Positions 18,292 through 27,406 of a stretch of 64,000 bases of DNA are shown here, piece by piece. Each line of letters begins with the position of its first letter. Position 1 is the first letter of the stretch. The notes beneath the pieces are model-generated. The model was not told the DNA's origin and searched no databases. It was given only the letters and a program-made list of their open reading frames with translations. This DNA is from Zobellia russellii. Its GTDB lineage: Bacteria > Bacteroidota > Bacteroidia > Flavobacteriales > Flavobacteriaceae. The stretch spans positions 310,001-374,000 of the forward strand of contig NZ_JACSOI010000002.1 of assembly GCF_018728565.1 (NCBI RefSeq). The letters are read 5' to 3'. Made by a program: the position numbers and the translations under genes.

Positions 18292-19431
18292 TTACTCTTC
18301 TTTAGCTTCCTCTTCCTCTTCGTCTTCTCCTTTTTTAATAGGCTCGGTCTTGTTCCAAATCTTCACTTTGTCCGATTCCGTTAATCCTGATACGATTTCA
18401 ACGTTAACCCCATCCGAAATTCCTATCTCAATATCCCTTCTTTCAAACTGCTGATCGCCAGTTTCAATCTCTACGTATGGTTTATCGGTCTTTTTATCAA
18501 ACTGCAACAGCGCTTCGGGAATAACCAGTACGTCGTCTTTTTTCTCAAGAACCAATGATGCATTGGCACTATATCCAGCTCGTATAAAAATATCATCTTT
18601 TACCTCAACATCACCTTCAATCTTAAACTGTACCGCACCTGTTTCCTCTATTCCCTTTGGCGCAATAAAACGTAATTTTGCATCCAGCTCGGTTCCTTCT
18701 ATTGCGCCCAAACTAATTTTTAAAGGTGTACCTACTTCCAATTTGGCAACCTCGCCTTCATCAACCTTTCCTTCAAAAATCATCTTGCTTAAATCGGCAA
18801 TGGAAGCAATGGTTGTACCATCATTAAAATTGTTACTCTCAATAACCTGATCACCTTCTTCTACCGGTATTTCCAAAATAGTCCCGTCTACCGTAGCGCG
18901 TATGTTCGTATTGGCACTGCTGGAACCTCCGGCCGACCCTTGACGAATAATCTGATAGTCGGCTTTTGCATTTTCAAGCTCCTGTACCGCTTGATCGTTC
19001 TGTAGTTGTAGGGTATTAAAATCCTGGCTAGAAATCACACCTTTATCGAACAAGGTCTTGTTCCTGTTGTATTCAATTTTTATATTATTAAGTGCCAGTT
19101 CGGCATTCCTTACCCTACCTCTAGATTGGTTTAGGGCCTGTTCGTTTGGCACTACCTTAATTGTTGCTATTAAATCTCCCGATTTAACCTTCTGACCTTC
19201 CTCCAAGTATATTTTTTGGATGATACCCGAAATCTGAGGTTTTATTTCTACCTCATCCTCTGGAATTACTTTTCCTGTGGCCACGGTTTTCTTTTCTATA
19301 TTAGAAATGAAAGGGTTTGACGTCTCATACGTAACAGCATCTTTACTGTTTGATTTCACGAAAAAAGCTGCGGCCCATAGGGCACCTAATATCAAAATAC
19401 CAATTAAGATATATTTTACGATTTTGTTCAT
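18292..19431 (-). CDS. Periplasmic adaptor (HlyD/MacA family), second module
   Basis: The 379-residue membrane-fusion protein has an N-terminal transmembrane anchor (about 6-26), a split biotinyl-lipoyl domain (VATGKVIPEDEVEIKPQISGIIQKI and RATVDGTILEIPVEEGDQV), a coiled-coil hairpin between them, and beta-barrel and membrane-proximal domains ending in an acidic tail (Glu-rich, about 365-379). It is closely similar throughout to the adaptor at 22791-23903, for example VIESNNFN(D/E)GTTIA(S/A)IAD. This marks it as the second copy of a duplicated module. It would join the MacB-type permeases to the TolC-like channel. Confidence 0.93.
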   Translation of the reverse strand: MNKIVKYILIGILILGALWAAAFFVKSNSKDAVTYETSNPFISNIEKKTVATGKVIPEDEVEIKPQISGIIQKIYLEEGQKVKSGDLIATIKVVPNEQALNQSRGRVRNAELALNNIKIEYNRNKTLFDKGVISSQDFNTLQLQNDQAVQELENAKADYQIIRQGSAGGSSSANTNIRATVDGTILEIPVEEGDQVIESNNFNDGTTIASIADLSKMIFEGKVDEGEVAKLEVGTPLKISLGAIEGTELDAKLRFIAPKGIEETGAVQFKIEGDVEVKDDIFIRAGYSANASLVLEKKDDVLVIPEALLQFDKKTDKPYVEIETGDQQFERRDIEIGISDGVNVEIVSGLTESDKVKIWNKTEPIKKGEDEEEEEAKEE

Positions 19432-19494
19432 TTTTTCAGATGTGTTTATTGTCTATTGGTTCTGTTGTCTTCCGATTTGTTACAAAATAGCTTG

Positions 19495-20757
19495 TTATTC
19501 TTCACGTAGCGCGTCAATAGGCTTAATACTAACGGCACGTTGGGCAGGTATAAGCCCAATTAAGGTTCCTAATACCACCATAATGGCCAACGCCCCTAAC
19601 ACATAGGGTATAGGCACTGTTGGGTTTGTATAAGGGAAATCAATATCTTTTGTTAAACTAGCAATACCCGCCAAAGTCATGGCACCCAAAATAATACCCA
19701 TGATACCTGCTATGACGGTTAGAAAAACAGATTCCAAAATAATCTGGTTACGCACTTCTGCAGGTGTGGCGCCAAGAGCCCTTCGTACGCCAAGTTCCTT
19801 GGTTCTTTCCTTTACCGAAATAAGCAAAATGTTACCAATACCTATAACCCCTGCCAAAATTGTAGCAATACCAACAATAAGGGACAGAAACGTAATTCCG
19901 TTGGCAAAACCAACGATTTTATTGAACTGTTCTCCCAAATTGAACGACCCAAAAGCACGGTCATCATCCGGATGTACGTTATGCAGGTTCTTTAACAAGT
20001 CCTTTATATTCTCCTCTACTTTTATAACATCTGCATCATCATAGGCCGCAATGGAAAACCATCCTACATTTTCGCCTGTATTGTACAATTTTTTGAAGGT
20101 GGTAAAAGGAATAAAAATATCGCCATCACCACCAAAACCACCACTAGGCTCAAATTTATGGACTCCTATTACTTGAAAATATACATTGTCAATTTTAAAA
20201 TATCCACCAATGGGATTCTCATCCTTATCAAACAGCTCTTTTTGTGTACGCTCACCAATTACCGCCACTTTACGGGACTGCTCAATATCCTCATCATTAA
20301 TAAAACGACCGCCATCATAAATTTTCTTGGGAGCTATTTTGGTAAAAGCCGGATAATCCCCAAACAAAGAATAACTACCCGTTTTGTTCTTACGGCCAAT
20401 GTTGGCAGGGGGCGACCCAAAAAATCCACGTACGTTTCGTGGGGCAATATATTCTACTTCCGGTATACGATTTTCTATCATTACCGCATCTTCGATTTTT
20501 AATTGCATCTGCCTTCCGGTCTTGTACCCCTCATTGGGCATGCTTGTGCTTTGCCCCCATACGAACATACTGTTCCTGGCAATTGTCTGGAACATGCTCT
20601 CAAAACCATTGTCCATGCCCTTGGCCGCACCGGAAAGCGCTATGTAAATAAAGATGCCCCATAAAACCCCAACAACCGTAATGACGGTCCTAATCTTGTT
20701 CTTACTGATCGAACCGAAAATCTCTTGCCATGTATTTCTATCGAATATAAAGCTCAT
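19495..20757 (-). CDS. MacB-type ABC permease, type B, second module
   Basis: The 420-residue protein has the MacB/FtsX topology: one N-terminal transmembrane helix (about 25-45), a large periplasmic core domain (about 50-280) and three C-terminal helices. VKERTKELGVRRALGATPAEV is the coupling-helix signature. There is no ATPase domain, unlike E. coli MacB, so it must use the separate ATPase at 21978. It shares with the permease at 23964 motifs absent from the other two permeases, such as N-VGW, HNVHP and GDYP, so I call both type B. It overlaps no neighbour and starts 1 base after the type A permease stop, which suggests translational coupling. Confidence 0.92.
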   Translation of the reverse strand: MSFIFDRNTWQEIFGSISKNKIRTVITVVGVLWGIFIYIALSGAAKGMDNGFESMFQTIARNSMFVWGQSTSMPNEGYKTGRQMQLKIEDAVMIENRIPEVEYIAPRNVRGFFGSPPANIGRKNKTGSYSLFGDYPAFTKIAPKKIYDGGRFINDEDIEQSRKVAVIGERTQKELFDKDENPIGGYFKIDNVYFQVIGVHKFEPSGGFGGDGDIFIPFTTFKKLYNTGENVGWFSIAAYDDADVIKVEENIKDLLKNLHNVHPDDDRAFGSFNLGEQFNKIVGFANGITFLSLIVGIATILAGVIGIGNILLISVKERTKELGVRRALGATPAEVRNQIILESVFLTVIAGIMGIILGAMTLAGIASLTKDIDFPYTNPTVPIPYVLGALAIMVVLGTLIGLIPAQRAVSIKPIDALREE

Positions 20758-20758
20758 A

Positions 20759-21988
20759 TTATTCGTCTCTTAGGGCTACAATGGGTTTTATACGTGCGGC
20801 ACGCCTTGCGGGAACATACCCTGCAATGGCACCAAAAATAATCAGTACTATAGTAGCCGAAACCGCTATACCTGTATCTATATATGGGTTGGTAATAAAA
20901 AAGTCCTTTAGCTTTTCACCCATTGAACTTAAAATGACCACACCAACGAGCATCCCAACAAAACCGGAAACCGTAGTTATAAATACGGATTCCAATAAAA
21001 TAGTTCCAATTACCGCTTTGGGCGTAGCGCCTAGTGCCTTCCGTATACCCAATTCCTTTGTTCGTTCCTTGACCACAAAGACCATAATGTTACTAATCCC
21101 GATAATACCTGCTATAATAGTTCCAAAGGCTACGAAACCTACAATGATCTGTAACACCCTGGCAAATTGCTGATTCTGTTTTAATTGATCGGCCACATTC
21201 CTGATGAATATTCCGTTTTGATCTTTAGGATTGATGTATTTTTTTGAGCGGATAAACTTATCCAAACTTTTTTCAAAGGCCATAGCCCCTGCATAGCCAA
21301 TCTCCGGCTTAAACCCCACAACAATCTGATTGATTTTATCCGTGTTCTTTTCAATCAACTGTCGGGTGGTATATGGTATATAAACCACGCGCTCTTCATT
21401 ATCTCCTCCATCATCTTGAAAAACCCCAATAACTTTAAAAGAGCTACCGCCTACATCTATATATTTACCCATTGAATTTTTAGCCCCAAAAAGGTCTTGC
21501 TCCACTAACCTACCAATTACAGCATATTTAGTCTTGTTTTTTATATCCAGGTCGTTTAAGTAACGCCCCTTCATCATAATGGTCATTTCATTGTACTGGT
21601 GTGAAGGCCCTACTGCTTGTGTTCTATAACTATTGGACTCGTTTTTGTAGCTAACCGTATCCTGGCGTGTTAATCTTGGTGAAATATAATCAAGGAACAA
21701 GGGGAAGTTTTTCTCAATATCTGCCAAATCACTATTATCGAACTCAATGGCCCTATTGGATTTGTAACCTTTATATGGCATAGTTGTCCTACCAGGAAAT
21801 ATATAGAACACATTGGTGGCATCATCACCAAAAAAATCATCAAAAGTATTGATGAGGCCATTGCCAAATCCAAAAAGCACAACAAAAATAAGAATACCCA
21901 AAGCCACGGTAAACCCCGACAAAAATGTACGAAGTTTGTTTTTTTGGATAGTCTCGAAAATTTCTTTCCAGTTGTCTCTACTTAACAT
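20759..21988 (-). CDS. MacB-type ABC permease, type A, second module
   Basis: The 409-residue protein has an N-terminal helix after KNKLRTFLSGF, a MacB periplasmic core domain and an FtsX-type C terminus with VVKERTKELGIRKALGATPKAV. Its start resembles the permease at 25256 (WKEIFETIQKNKLRTFLSG against WQEIFDTIRKNKLRTFLTG), so both belong to type A. It overlaps the end of the ATPase gene by 11 bases (21978-21988) and is followed at once by the type B permease, so ATPase, A and B are tightly coupled. I infer that A and B form the heterodimeric membrane part of one pump. The substrate is unknown. Confidence 0.92.
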   Translation of the reverse strand: MLSRDNWKEIFETIQKNKLRTFLSGFTVALGILIFVVLFGFGNGLINTFDDFFGDDATNVFYIFPGRTTMPYKGYKSNRAIEFDNSDLADIEKNFPLFLDYISPRLTRQDTVSYKNESNSYRTQAVGPSHQYNEMTIMMKGRYLNDLDIKNKTKYAVIGRLVEQDLFGAKNSMGKYIDVGGSSFKVIGVFQDDGGDNEERVVYIPYTTRQLIEKNTDKINQIVVGFKPEIGYAGAMAFEKSLDKFIRSKKYINPKDQNGIFIRNVADQLKQNQQFARVLQIIVGFVAFGTIIAGIIGISNIMVFVVKERTKELGIRKALGATPKAVIGTILLESVFITTVSGFVGMLVGVVILSSMGEKLKDFFITNPYIDTGIAVSATIVLIIFGAIAGYVPARRAARIKPIVALRDE

Positions 21989-22682
21989 ATTGAGCAGCCC
22001 TAACCTGTTCTACTTTTTTATCTTCTACGATTACCCCGTCCTTTAAATGCACAATACGCTTACACATATGGGCAATGTCTTCTTCATGCGTAACCACAAG
22101 AATGGTATTGCCCTCATCATTTATGTTCTGGATAAGGTCCATTACTTCGTACGATGTCTTACTATCCAATGCACCGGTAGGCTCATCGGCCAAAAGTACT
22201 TTTGGTTCTGCGGCCATTGCTCTTGCTATTGCCACACGTTGTTTTTGCCCCCCGGAAAGTTCATTTGGCAAATGGGTTGCCCATTCTTTAAGCCCCACTT
22301 GAGCTAAGTATTTAAGGGCTTTTTCCTCCCTTTCCTTTCTAGGTACTTTTTGATAGTATAATGGAAGTGCCACGTTTTCCATAGCACTTTTGTAGTTAAT
22401 AAGGTTAAACGACTGAAATATAAAACCTAAGAACTTGTTTCTGTATTTGGCCGCTTTGGTCTCGTTCAAATTCTTAATAGGAACTCCGTCTAGCGTATAT
22501 GATCCGGAATCCGCCTCATCTAACATTCCCAAAATGTTTAATAAAGTTGACTTGCCCGATCCGGACGAGCCCATAATAGCCACAAGTTCTCCTTCTTCAA
22601 TACTAAAATTCAACCCTTTTAAAACATGCAACGAATTGCTACCCATTTTGTAGGATTTATGCAGATCTTTAATTTCAATCAT
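21978..22682 (-). CDS. ABC transporter ATPase (LolD/MacB-type)
   Basis: I choose ATG at 22682 (234 residues, starting MIEIKDLHKSYKMG); 22 upstream codons in frame lack conservation. The protein has Walker A GSSGSGKST (Lys44), signature LSGGQKQRVAIARA, Walker B VLLADEPTGALD and the H-loop His in VVTHE. Its length and motifs fit the MacB/LolD/FtsE class, which powers mechanotransmission permeases. It is the only ATPase in an operon that holds four permeases, so one ATPase may power two heterodimers. It lies between module one (22791-26500) and module two (18292-21988). Confidence 0.94.
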   Translation of the reverse strand: MIEIKDLHKSYKMGSNSLHVLKGLNFSIEEGELVAIMGSSGSGKSTLLNILGMLDEADSGSYTLDGVPIKNLNETKAAKYRNKFLGFIFQSFNLINYKSAMENVALPLYYQKVPRKEREEKALKYLAQVGLKEWATHLPNELSGGQKQRVAIARAMAAEPKVLLADEPTGALDSKTSYEVMDLIQNINDEGNTILVVTHEEDIAHMCKRIVHLKDGVIVEDKKVEQVRAAQYVK

Positions 22683-22790
22683 GGTAGTATTGTTAATTGT
22701 ATTTGGAATTCTTGAACAATATGGCAATAGGACTTGTAAGTTGCCCAATTGTTACAAGATGGACTCCAAATTTTGTGTTAAATAATAAAA

Positions 22791-23903
22791 TTATCCTTTT
22801 TCTTCCTCCTTTTCAATGGCATTCCAGACTTTGATTTTATCCGTTTCTGTAAGTCCGGATTTTACTTCAACAAAAATACCATCGCTGATTCCCAGCTCAA
22901 TATCCTTGCGTTCAAAGCTTTGATCCCCACTTGACACTTCTACATAAGGCGACTTTGTTTTATCATCAAACTGCACCAAAGCTTCCTTAATAGCCAAAAC
23001 ACTATCTGCCTTACCTAGTATTACCGATGCATTGGCACTTAGCCCCGCCCTGATAAAAACGGAATCCTGCTTTTTCATAGTTCCTTTAATTTCAAACTGA
23101 ATGGCACCGTTCTCTTCTTTTCCCTTAGGAGCTATATAATCTAGAACTGCATCAAACACCTTTCCCTCTAAAGCCCCAACAGTAATTTCAAGAGGCAAAT
23201 TCTCTTTAATTTTACCTACTTCACTTTCGTCTACCTTTCCTTCAAAAATCATTTTATCTACATCTGCAATGGCGGCAATGGTAGTTCCTTCGTTAAAATT
23301 GTTACTCTCTATTACCTGATTACCCACTTCCACGGGCACCTCAAGTACCATTCCGCTAACGGTTGCCCTAATTTGAGTATTCGCGGCATTTCCATACCCT
23401 TTTGTAGTACCTGTTTTTACAATATCATAACGCTTGTTGGCCGCAGCATACCCTTGTTTAGCTTGGTCATAAGTAACTTCCGCACGTTCCAAATCTACTT
23501 TTGATATCACCCCTTTAGCGAACAACCCCTTTTGACGCTCCAGGTTTCTAAGCTGGTCATCTAAATTAATCTTGGCCTCATCAATTGTATTTCGCGCATC
23601 GTTAAGCGCATTTAGATTGGGCACCACCTTAATCCTACAAAGCAAATCTCCCGACTTTACATAATCACCACCTTCAACAAACACCTCTTCTATTACCCCG
23701 GAAATATTAGGCTTAATGAGTACTTCCTCCAAAGGAAGTATGCTTCCCGTGGCTACCGTTTTCTTTACAATAGTTTTTTTAGATGCCTGTTCCGTTTCAT
23801 ACACTACAGGGTCTTCAGCGTTTTTTTGGTATAGGTAATACATTGATCCGCCAAAGGCCACGACTATAAGCAAAAGGATGATTCTGGTTACTGACTTTTT
23901 CAT
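22791..23903 (-). CDS. Periplasmic adaptor (HlyD/MacA family), first module
   Basis: The 370-residue adaptor has an N-terminal anchor helix (about 6-26), a lipoyl half-motif VATGSILPLEEVLIKPNISGVIEEV, a coiled-coil hairpin, the second lipoyl half RATVSGMVLEVPVEVGNQV, then barrel and membrane-proximal domains. Its C-terminal region ETDKIKVWNAIE matches the end of the second adaptor (ESDKVKIWNKTE). It follows the type B permease at 23964 after 60 bases, and the ATPase gene follows 108 bases further on. An ATCAATCAATCA stretch lies just before its start codon, as also before the permease at 26500. Confidence 0.93.
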   Translation of the reverse strand: MKKSVTRIILLLIVVAFGGSMYYLYQKNAEDPVVYETEQASKKTIVKKTVATGSILPLEEVLIKPNISGVIEEVFVEGGDYVKSGDLLCRIKVVPNLNALNDARNTIDEAKINLDDQLRNLERQKGLFAKGVISKVDLERAEVTYDQAKQGYAAANKRYDIVKTGTTKGYGNAANTQIRATVSGMVLEVPVEVGNQVIESNNFNEGTTIAAIADVDKMIFEGKVDESEVGKIKENLPLEITVGALEGKVFDAVLDYIAPKGKEENGAIQFEIKGTMKKQDSVFIRAGLSANASVILGKADSVLAIKEALVQFDDKTKSPYVEVSSGDQSFERKDIELGISDGIFVEVKSGLTETDKIKVWNAIEKEEEKG

Positions 23904-23963
23904 TTTTATGATTGATTGATGTTACGTTATTCGATTGTTGTTTTTATAAAATTGATTCTCAGT

Positions 23964-25223
23964 TTACTCGGTTCTGAGTGCATCTATAGGTCTTACTTTT
24001 ATTGCACTCTGTGCCGGAATAAAACCAGCTAAGAGACCTGAAAAAATAAGAATGAACAGAGCCACTACAACTACCCCTAAGCTTACACTAGGATTAGCGA
24101 ACATATCTACCGGACCGTTCATATCTAGAAGCACATTGACCCCATAGATGAACAATGCACCTAAAGTAATCCCTGCCATACCGGATATAATGGTCAAAAA
24201 GATAGATTCCATTAAAATCTGTAGTTTAATGGACCAAGGGTCTTCTCCCAAAGCCCTACGTATTCCTATTTCCTTGGTTCTTTCCTTTACCACAATAAGC
24301 ATAATGTTACTTACCCCAATTATTCCGGAAAGCAATACTAGAATCCCTACGAAATAGGCAATAAAACGTAACGCCCCAAATAAACTCTGAACGCGCTGAA
24401 ATTGTTCATATAAATCAAAATGCCCAACGGCACGCTGATCTTCCGGGTGTACATTATGGTTTTCTTTAACCACGCCCATAATCTTATCCTTTAGACTAGT
24501 GATAGAAGTACCATCGTTTGCAGTTATGGCCATCCACCCCACATCATTCCCCCTATTAAAGGCTTGGGAGAATGTGGTAAAGGGCACGAAAATTTCCTTT
24601 TGCGCTTCCTCGCCATCGCCATCGTTGCTCTTCTTTTTATAAGTTCCGACCACCATAAAATTCACTCCCTGAATCTTTATAAACGAACCCAGTACTTCTT
24701 CATCTTTATCGTAAAGCCCTGCTCGTACTCCCTCTCCTATTATTGCAATCTTTCGTTTTTCCTTTATATCATTATAGTTCAAAAACCGCCCGGAAGTCAT
24801 GGTCATAGGGTCTTGCTTGCTAATTTCAGGATAATCACCGTACACATTATAGGCTCCGGTCTTAATCCCTCGGACTACATTGTTGGCTCCATTAAACCCG
24901 CCAAGTTGGTTTCTTGGAGATATAAATCTTAAGTTGGGCACCTTATCCCTTATCGCCTGAACGTCTTCAACTTTAAAAAGAAAGCTTCTATTTTTTGGAA
25001 GACCCTTATAGGGCTTAGTAGTACTTCTAGACCACATGAACATGGTATTGGTAGCAATGTCTCCAAAGTCTTGCATAATGCCGTTCTCCAGCCCTTTTCC
25101 TGCCGAAAGCAACAGGATTAAGATGAAAATACCCCAGAACACCCCAAAGGCCGTTAATACGGTTCGGAACCAGTTACCGGTAAGTACTTCCAAAATTTCT
25201 TTCCAACGGTCTTTATTGAACAT
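23964..25223 (-). CDS. MacB-type ABC permease, type B, first module
   Basis: The 419-residue protein has an N-terminal helix after NWFRTVLTAFGVFWG, a MacB core domain (about 50-285) and a C-terminal FtsX domain with VVKERTKEIGIRRALGEDPWSI. It shares with the permease at 19495 the segments SPRN or APRN, GAYNVYGDYP or GSYSLFGDYP, DVGW or NVGW, and HNVHPED or HNVHPDD. The coupling helix has an EDPWS variant in place of the usual GATP. It follows the type A permease gene by 32 bases. It has no ATPase domain and must rely on the operon's single ATPase or one encoded elsewhere. Confidence 0.92.
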   Translation of the reverse strand: MFNKDRWKEILEVLTGNWFRTVLTAFGVFWGIFILILLLSAGKGLENGIMQDFGDIATNTMFMWSRSTTKPYKGLPKNRSFLFKVEDVQAIRDKVPNLRFISPRNQLGGFNGANNVVRGIKTGAYNVYGDYPEISKQDPMTMTSGRFLNYNDIKEKRKIAIIGEGVRAGLYDKDEEVLGSFIKIQGVNFMVVGTYKKKSNDGDGEEAQKEIFVPFTTFSQAFNRGNDVGWMAITANDGTSITSLKDKIMGVVKENHNVHPEDQRAVGHFDLYEQFQRVQSLFGALRFIAYFVGILVLLSGIIGVSNIMLIVVKERTKEIGIRRALGEDPWSIKLQILMESIFLTIISGMAGITLGALFIYGVNVLLDMNGPVDMFANPSVSLGVVVVALFILIFSGLLAGFIPAQSAIKVRPIDALRTE

Positions 25224-25255
25224 GATTGTGAAATAAAATTGGTTCAGATATTGTT

Positions 25256-26500
25256 CTATTCATCTCGTAATGCATCAATGGTATGAATATTGGCCGCCCT
25301 CCAAGCAGGAAAGAACCCTGCCACTGCCCCTGCCAATACCAAAACAAAAACTGTTGAAATAGCTACCGTAAAATTTACGGAGGGGTTTAAAACGTAGTCC
25401 ACCTCTATATGAGGGCCAACAAACTCCAAGAGTCCCATACTAAAAATGAGCCCTGCAAAGCCAGAAATGGCCGTAATGAAAATAGATTCGTGCAAAATCA
25501 TACCAACTATAGACCATGGCTTGGCACCAAGTGCCTTTCGTATACCAATTTCTTTTGTTCTTTCCCTTACCACAATAAGCATAATATTACTCACCCCAAC
25601 CACACCAGCTATTATAGTACATATGCCAACGAACCAGAAAAACAAAGCAATATTATCCGTTAGACTATAGTACCTTTTAGCTTCTTCCATAGCACTCCAT
25701 ACGAATATAGCATTGGTGTCATCCGGTGCAACGGTATGAGCTTGTTGTAAATACGACTGAAGACTGTTTTTGAACTTTATGGATCGGGAAACTACTTCTT
25801 CAAAATTATCCGCGGGCGGTAAAGTATAAGCTAGGTTATTTAATCTATCGCCACCGTTAAAAGTGCTTTGGGCGGTGGTCATGGGTATGTAAATGCGCTC
25901 CTCTTCCCTGTCCTCGGTTTCATTGAATACGCCAACAATCTTAAAAGGTAGTCCTGAAATCTTAATGAATTCCCCAACCGGGTTATCAACTTTAGAAAAA
26001 ACATCATCCGCTATTTTCTTTCCTATTATCGCTACTTTAGCCCTATCCCTTTCATCCTGATGATTTAAAAATCTACCCCCGGACATATTTGCATTCTCTA
26101 TTAATTGAAATTGGGACGAAACTCCCTGTACCTGGTACACCAATGCTTCATTACCGTAGGTAACCGATACATTCCGAACAAAAATTCTAGGTGATTTAAA
26201 TTGAATGTCATCTTCGAGCAACTTTGCCGAAAACTCGTAGTTGGCATTGGTTAACTGAATATTTCTGCCAGGGTTGAGCCCCTTATACTTTTTTGTGGTA
26301 GTACCCGGCCACACCCAAACACTGGTTGCCGCATCTTGTTCAAACTCATGGGCAATACCATTGCGAAAGCCTTCGCCAAAACCTAATAAAATAACGAGAA
26401 TAAATATACCCGAAGCCACGGATAAACCGGTAAGGAAGGTTCGCAATTTATTTTTGCGAATCGTATCGAAAATTTCCTGCCACCTTTCGATGTCGAACAT
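25256..26500 (-). CDS. MacB-type ABC permease, type A, first module
   Basis: I choose ATG at 26500 (414 residues, MFDIERWQEIFDTIRKNKLR), since it aligns with the starts of the other three permeases; 16 extra codons upstream do not. Layout: N-terminal helix, MacB periplasmic core, and three C-terminal helices with VVRERTKEIGIRKALGAKPWSI. It is the first gene of the eight-gene efflux operon (type A, type B, adaptor, ATPase, type A, type B, adaptor, TolC). No TAnnTTTG element is seen in the 100 bases upstream; the leader carries an ATCAATCAATCAAAATCAA stretch. Confidence 0.92.
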   Translation of the reverse strand: MFDIERWQEIFDTIRKNKLRTFLTGLSVASGIFILVILLGFGEGFRNGIAHEFEQDAATSVWVWPGTTTKKYKGLNPGRNIQLTNANYEFSAKLLEDDIQFKSPRIFVRNVSVTYGNEALVYQVQGVSSQFQLIENANMSGGRFLNHQDERDRAKVAIIGKKIADDVFSKVDNPVGEFIKISGLPFKIVGVFNETEDREEERIYIPMTTAQSTFNGGDRLNNLAYTLPPADNFEEVVSRSIKFKNSLQSYLQQAHTVAPDDTNAIFVWSAMEEAKRYYSLTDNIALFFWFVGICTIIAGVVGVSNIMLIVVRERTKEIGIRKALGAKPWSIVGMILHESIFITAISGFAGLIFSMGLLEFVGPHIEVDYVLNPSVNFTVAISTVFVLVLAGAVAGFFPAWRAANIHTIDALRDE

Positions 26501-26600
26501 GTAGTTGATTTTGATTGATTGATGAGCACGATGGGGGATATCGTACAACTACAAGACTATGAAGGACACTTTTTGTTACACTAAATTACCAAAAGAAATG

Positions 26601-26840
26601 TTAAACTTCTTCTGGCGACCTATTTTTCATCTTTTTGTATACGAAATAAAAGAGTCCTCCTACAAGAATATAGGGCAAAGCCATAAGGTATACAATGCCG
26701 TTGTTTATACCTTCCGCTGCATCAACGTTACCACTACTTTCCAAAGCGGCACGACACATAGCACATTGCGCTTCCATATCTTGAGGAATCATTAAACTAG
26801 CTAAAAAAAGTAAGGCAAACAGGCTCTTTTTCATTCTCAT
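26601..26840 (-). CDS. Small CxxC membrane protein in the oxidase-assembly operon
   Basis: The 79-residue protein has an N-terminal signal peptide (cleavage near MEAQ), a QCAMCRAALES motif with a CxxC pair just after the predicted cleavage site, and one transmembrane helix (about 48-68) followed by a Lys/Arg-rich cytoplasmic tail. This predicts a periplasmic CxxC held next to the membrane. It is 32 bases downstream of the DUF420 gene and in the same unit as SCO, which suggests a role in cytochrome oxidase assembly, for instance copper or thiol handling. That is inference; I do not recognise a named family. Signal peptide, helix and position support it as a real gene. Confidence 0.75.
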   Translation of the reverse strand: MRMKKSLFALLFLASLMIPQDMEAQCAMCRAALESSGNVDAAEGINNGIVYLMALPYILVGGLFYFVYKKMKNRSPEEV

Positions 26841-26872
26841 GTATTAAACAATTATCTTCTTCCTATTTTCTT

Positions 26873-27406
26873 CTAACTTATATAGTAAGGTGAAATCATA
26901 ATGTACACCACAACACCCGTAACCGCAACATACAACCATATTGGAAACGTAACCTTTGCCCATTTTCTGTGGCTTTCAAACTTTTCCAAATAAGCAAAAG
27001 CATAGGTTTTTAAGACCATAGGTATGATAGCGATTGAAAGAACAATATGCGAAATCAGAATAAAGAAATAGACATAGCGCATACCTCCTTCACCACCGTA
27101 GGATGTAGATTCTGAAGTCATATGATACGCAATATACATTACCAAAAACAACAGAGATAATCCAATACAACTGGTCATTATGTTCTGGTGTAGTTTCTTT
27201 TTACCGTTTTTTATGGCCCAAACAGCCACAATCAGCAACACGGCTGTAAGTCCGTTTATTGAAGCATAAATTGGAGGCAAGAAACCAAGTCTTTCTACAT
27301 TTGGTATTTTAACCCCAAACAATATGGCCACCACTACCGGTACAATTATAGAAACTACCGTAATTAACTTATTGAACTTTTTTTCCTTGGCTAGCGTCTC
27401 CTCCAT
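26873..27406 (-). CDS. DUF420 membrane protein (oxidase-associated)
   Basis: The 177-residue protein has five predicted transmembrane helices (about 12-30, 42-62, 75-92, 112-135, 150-172) with conserved His in LHQNIMTS, IAYHMTS and ISHIVLSI, as is usual for DUF420. Members of this family are repeatedly encoded beside SCO and COX genes and are thought to act in cytochrome oxidase function or assembly, but no biochemical role is established. It starts 1 base before the SCO stop codon's neighbour (27406/27407), so the genes are tightly coupled. Confidence 0.9.
   Translation of the reverse strand: MEETLAKEKKFNKLITVVSIIVPVVVAILFGVKIPNVERLGFLPPIYASINGLTAVLLIVAVWAIKNGKKKLHQNIMTSCIGLSLLFLVMYIAYHMTSESTSYGGEGGMRYVYFFILISHIVLSIAIIPMVLKTYAFAYLEKFESHRKWAKVTFPIWLYVAVTGVVVYIMISPYYIS

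Noticed and set aside
22683-22748. Longer N terminus for the ABC ATPase
   Set aside because: The extra 22 codons lack conservation, and the start at 22682 begins with the usual MIEIKDLHKSY pattern.
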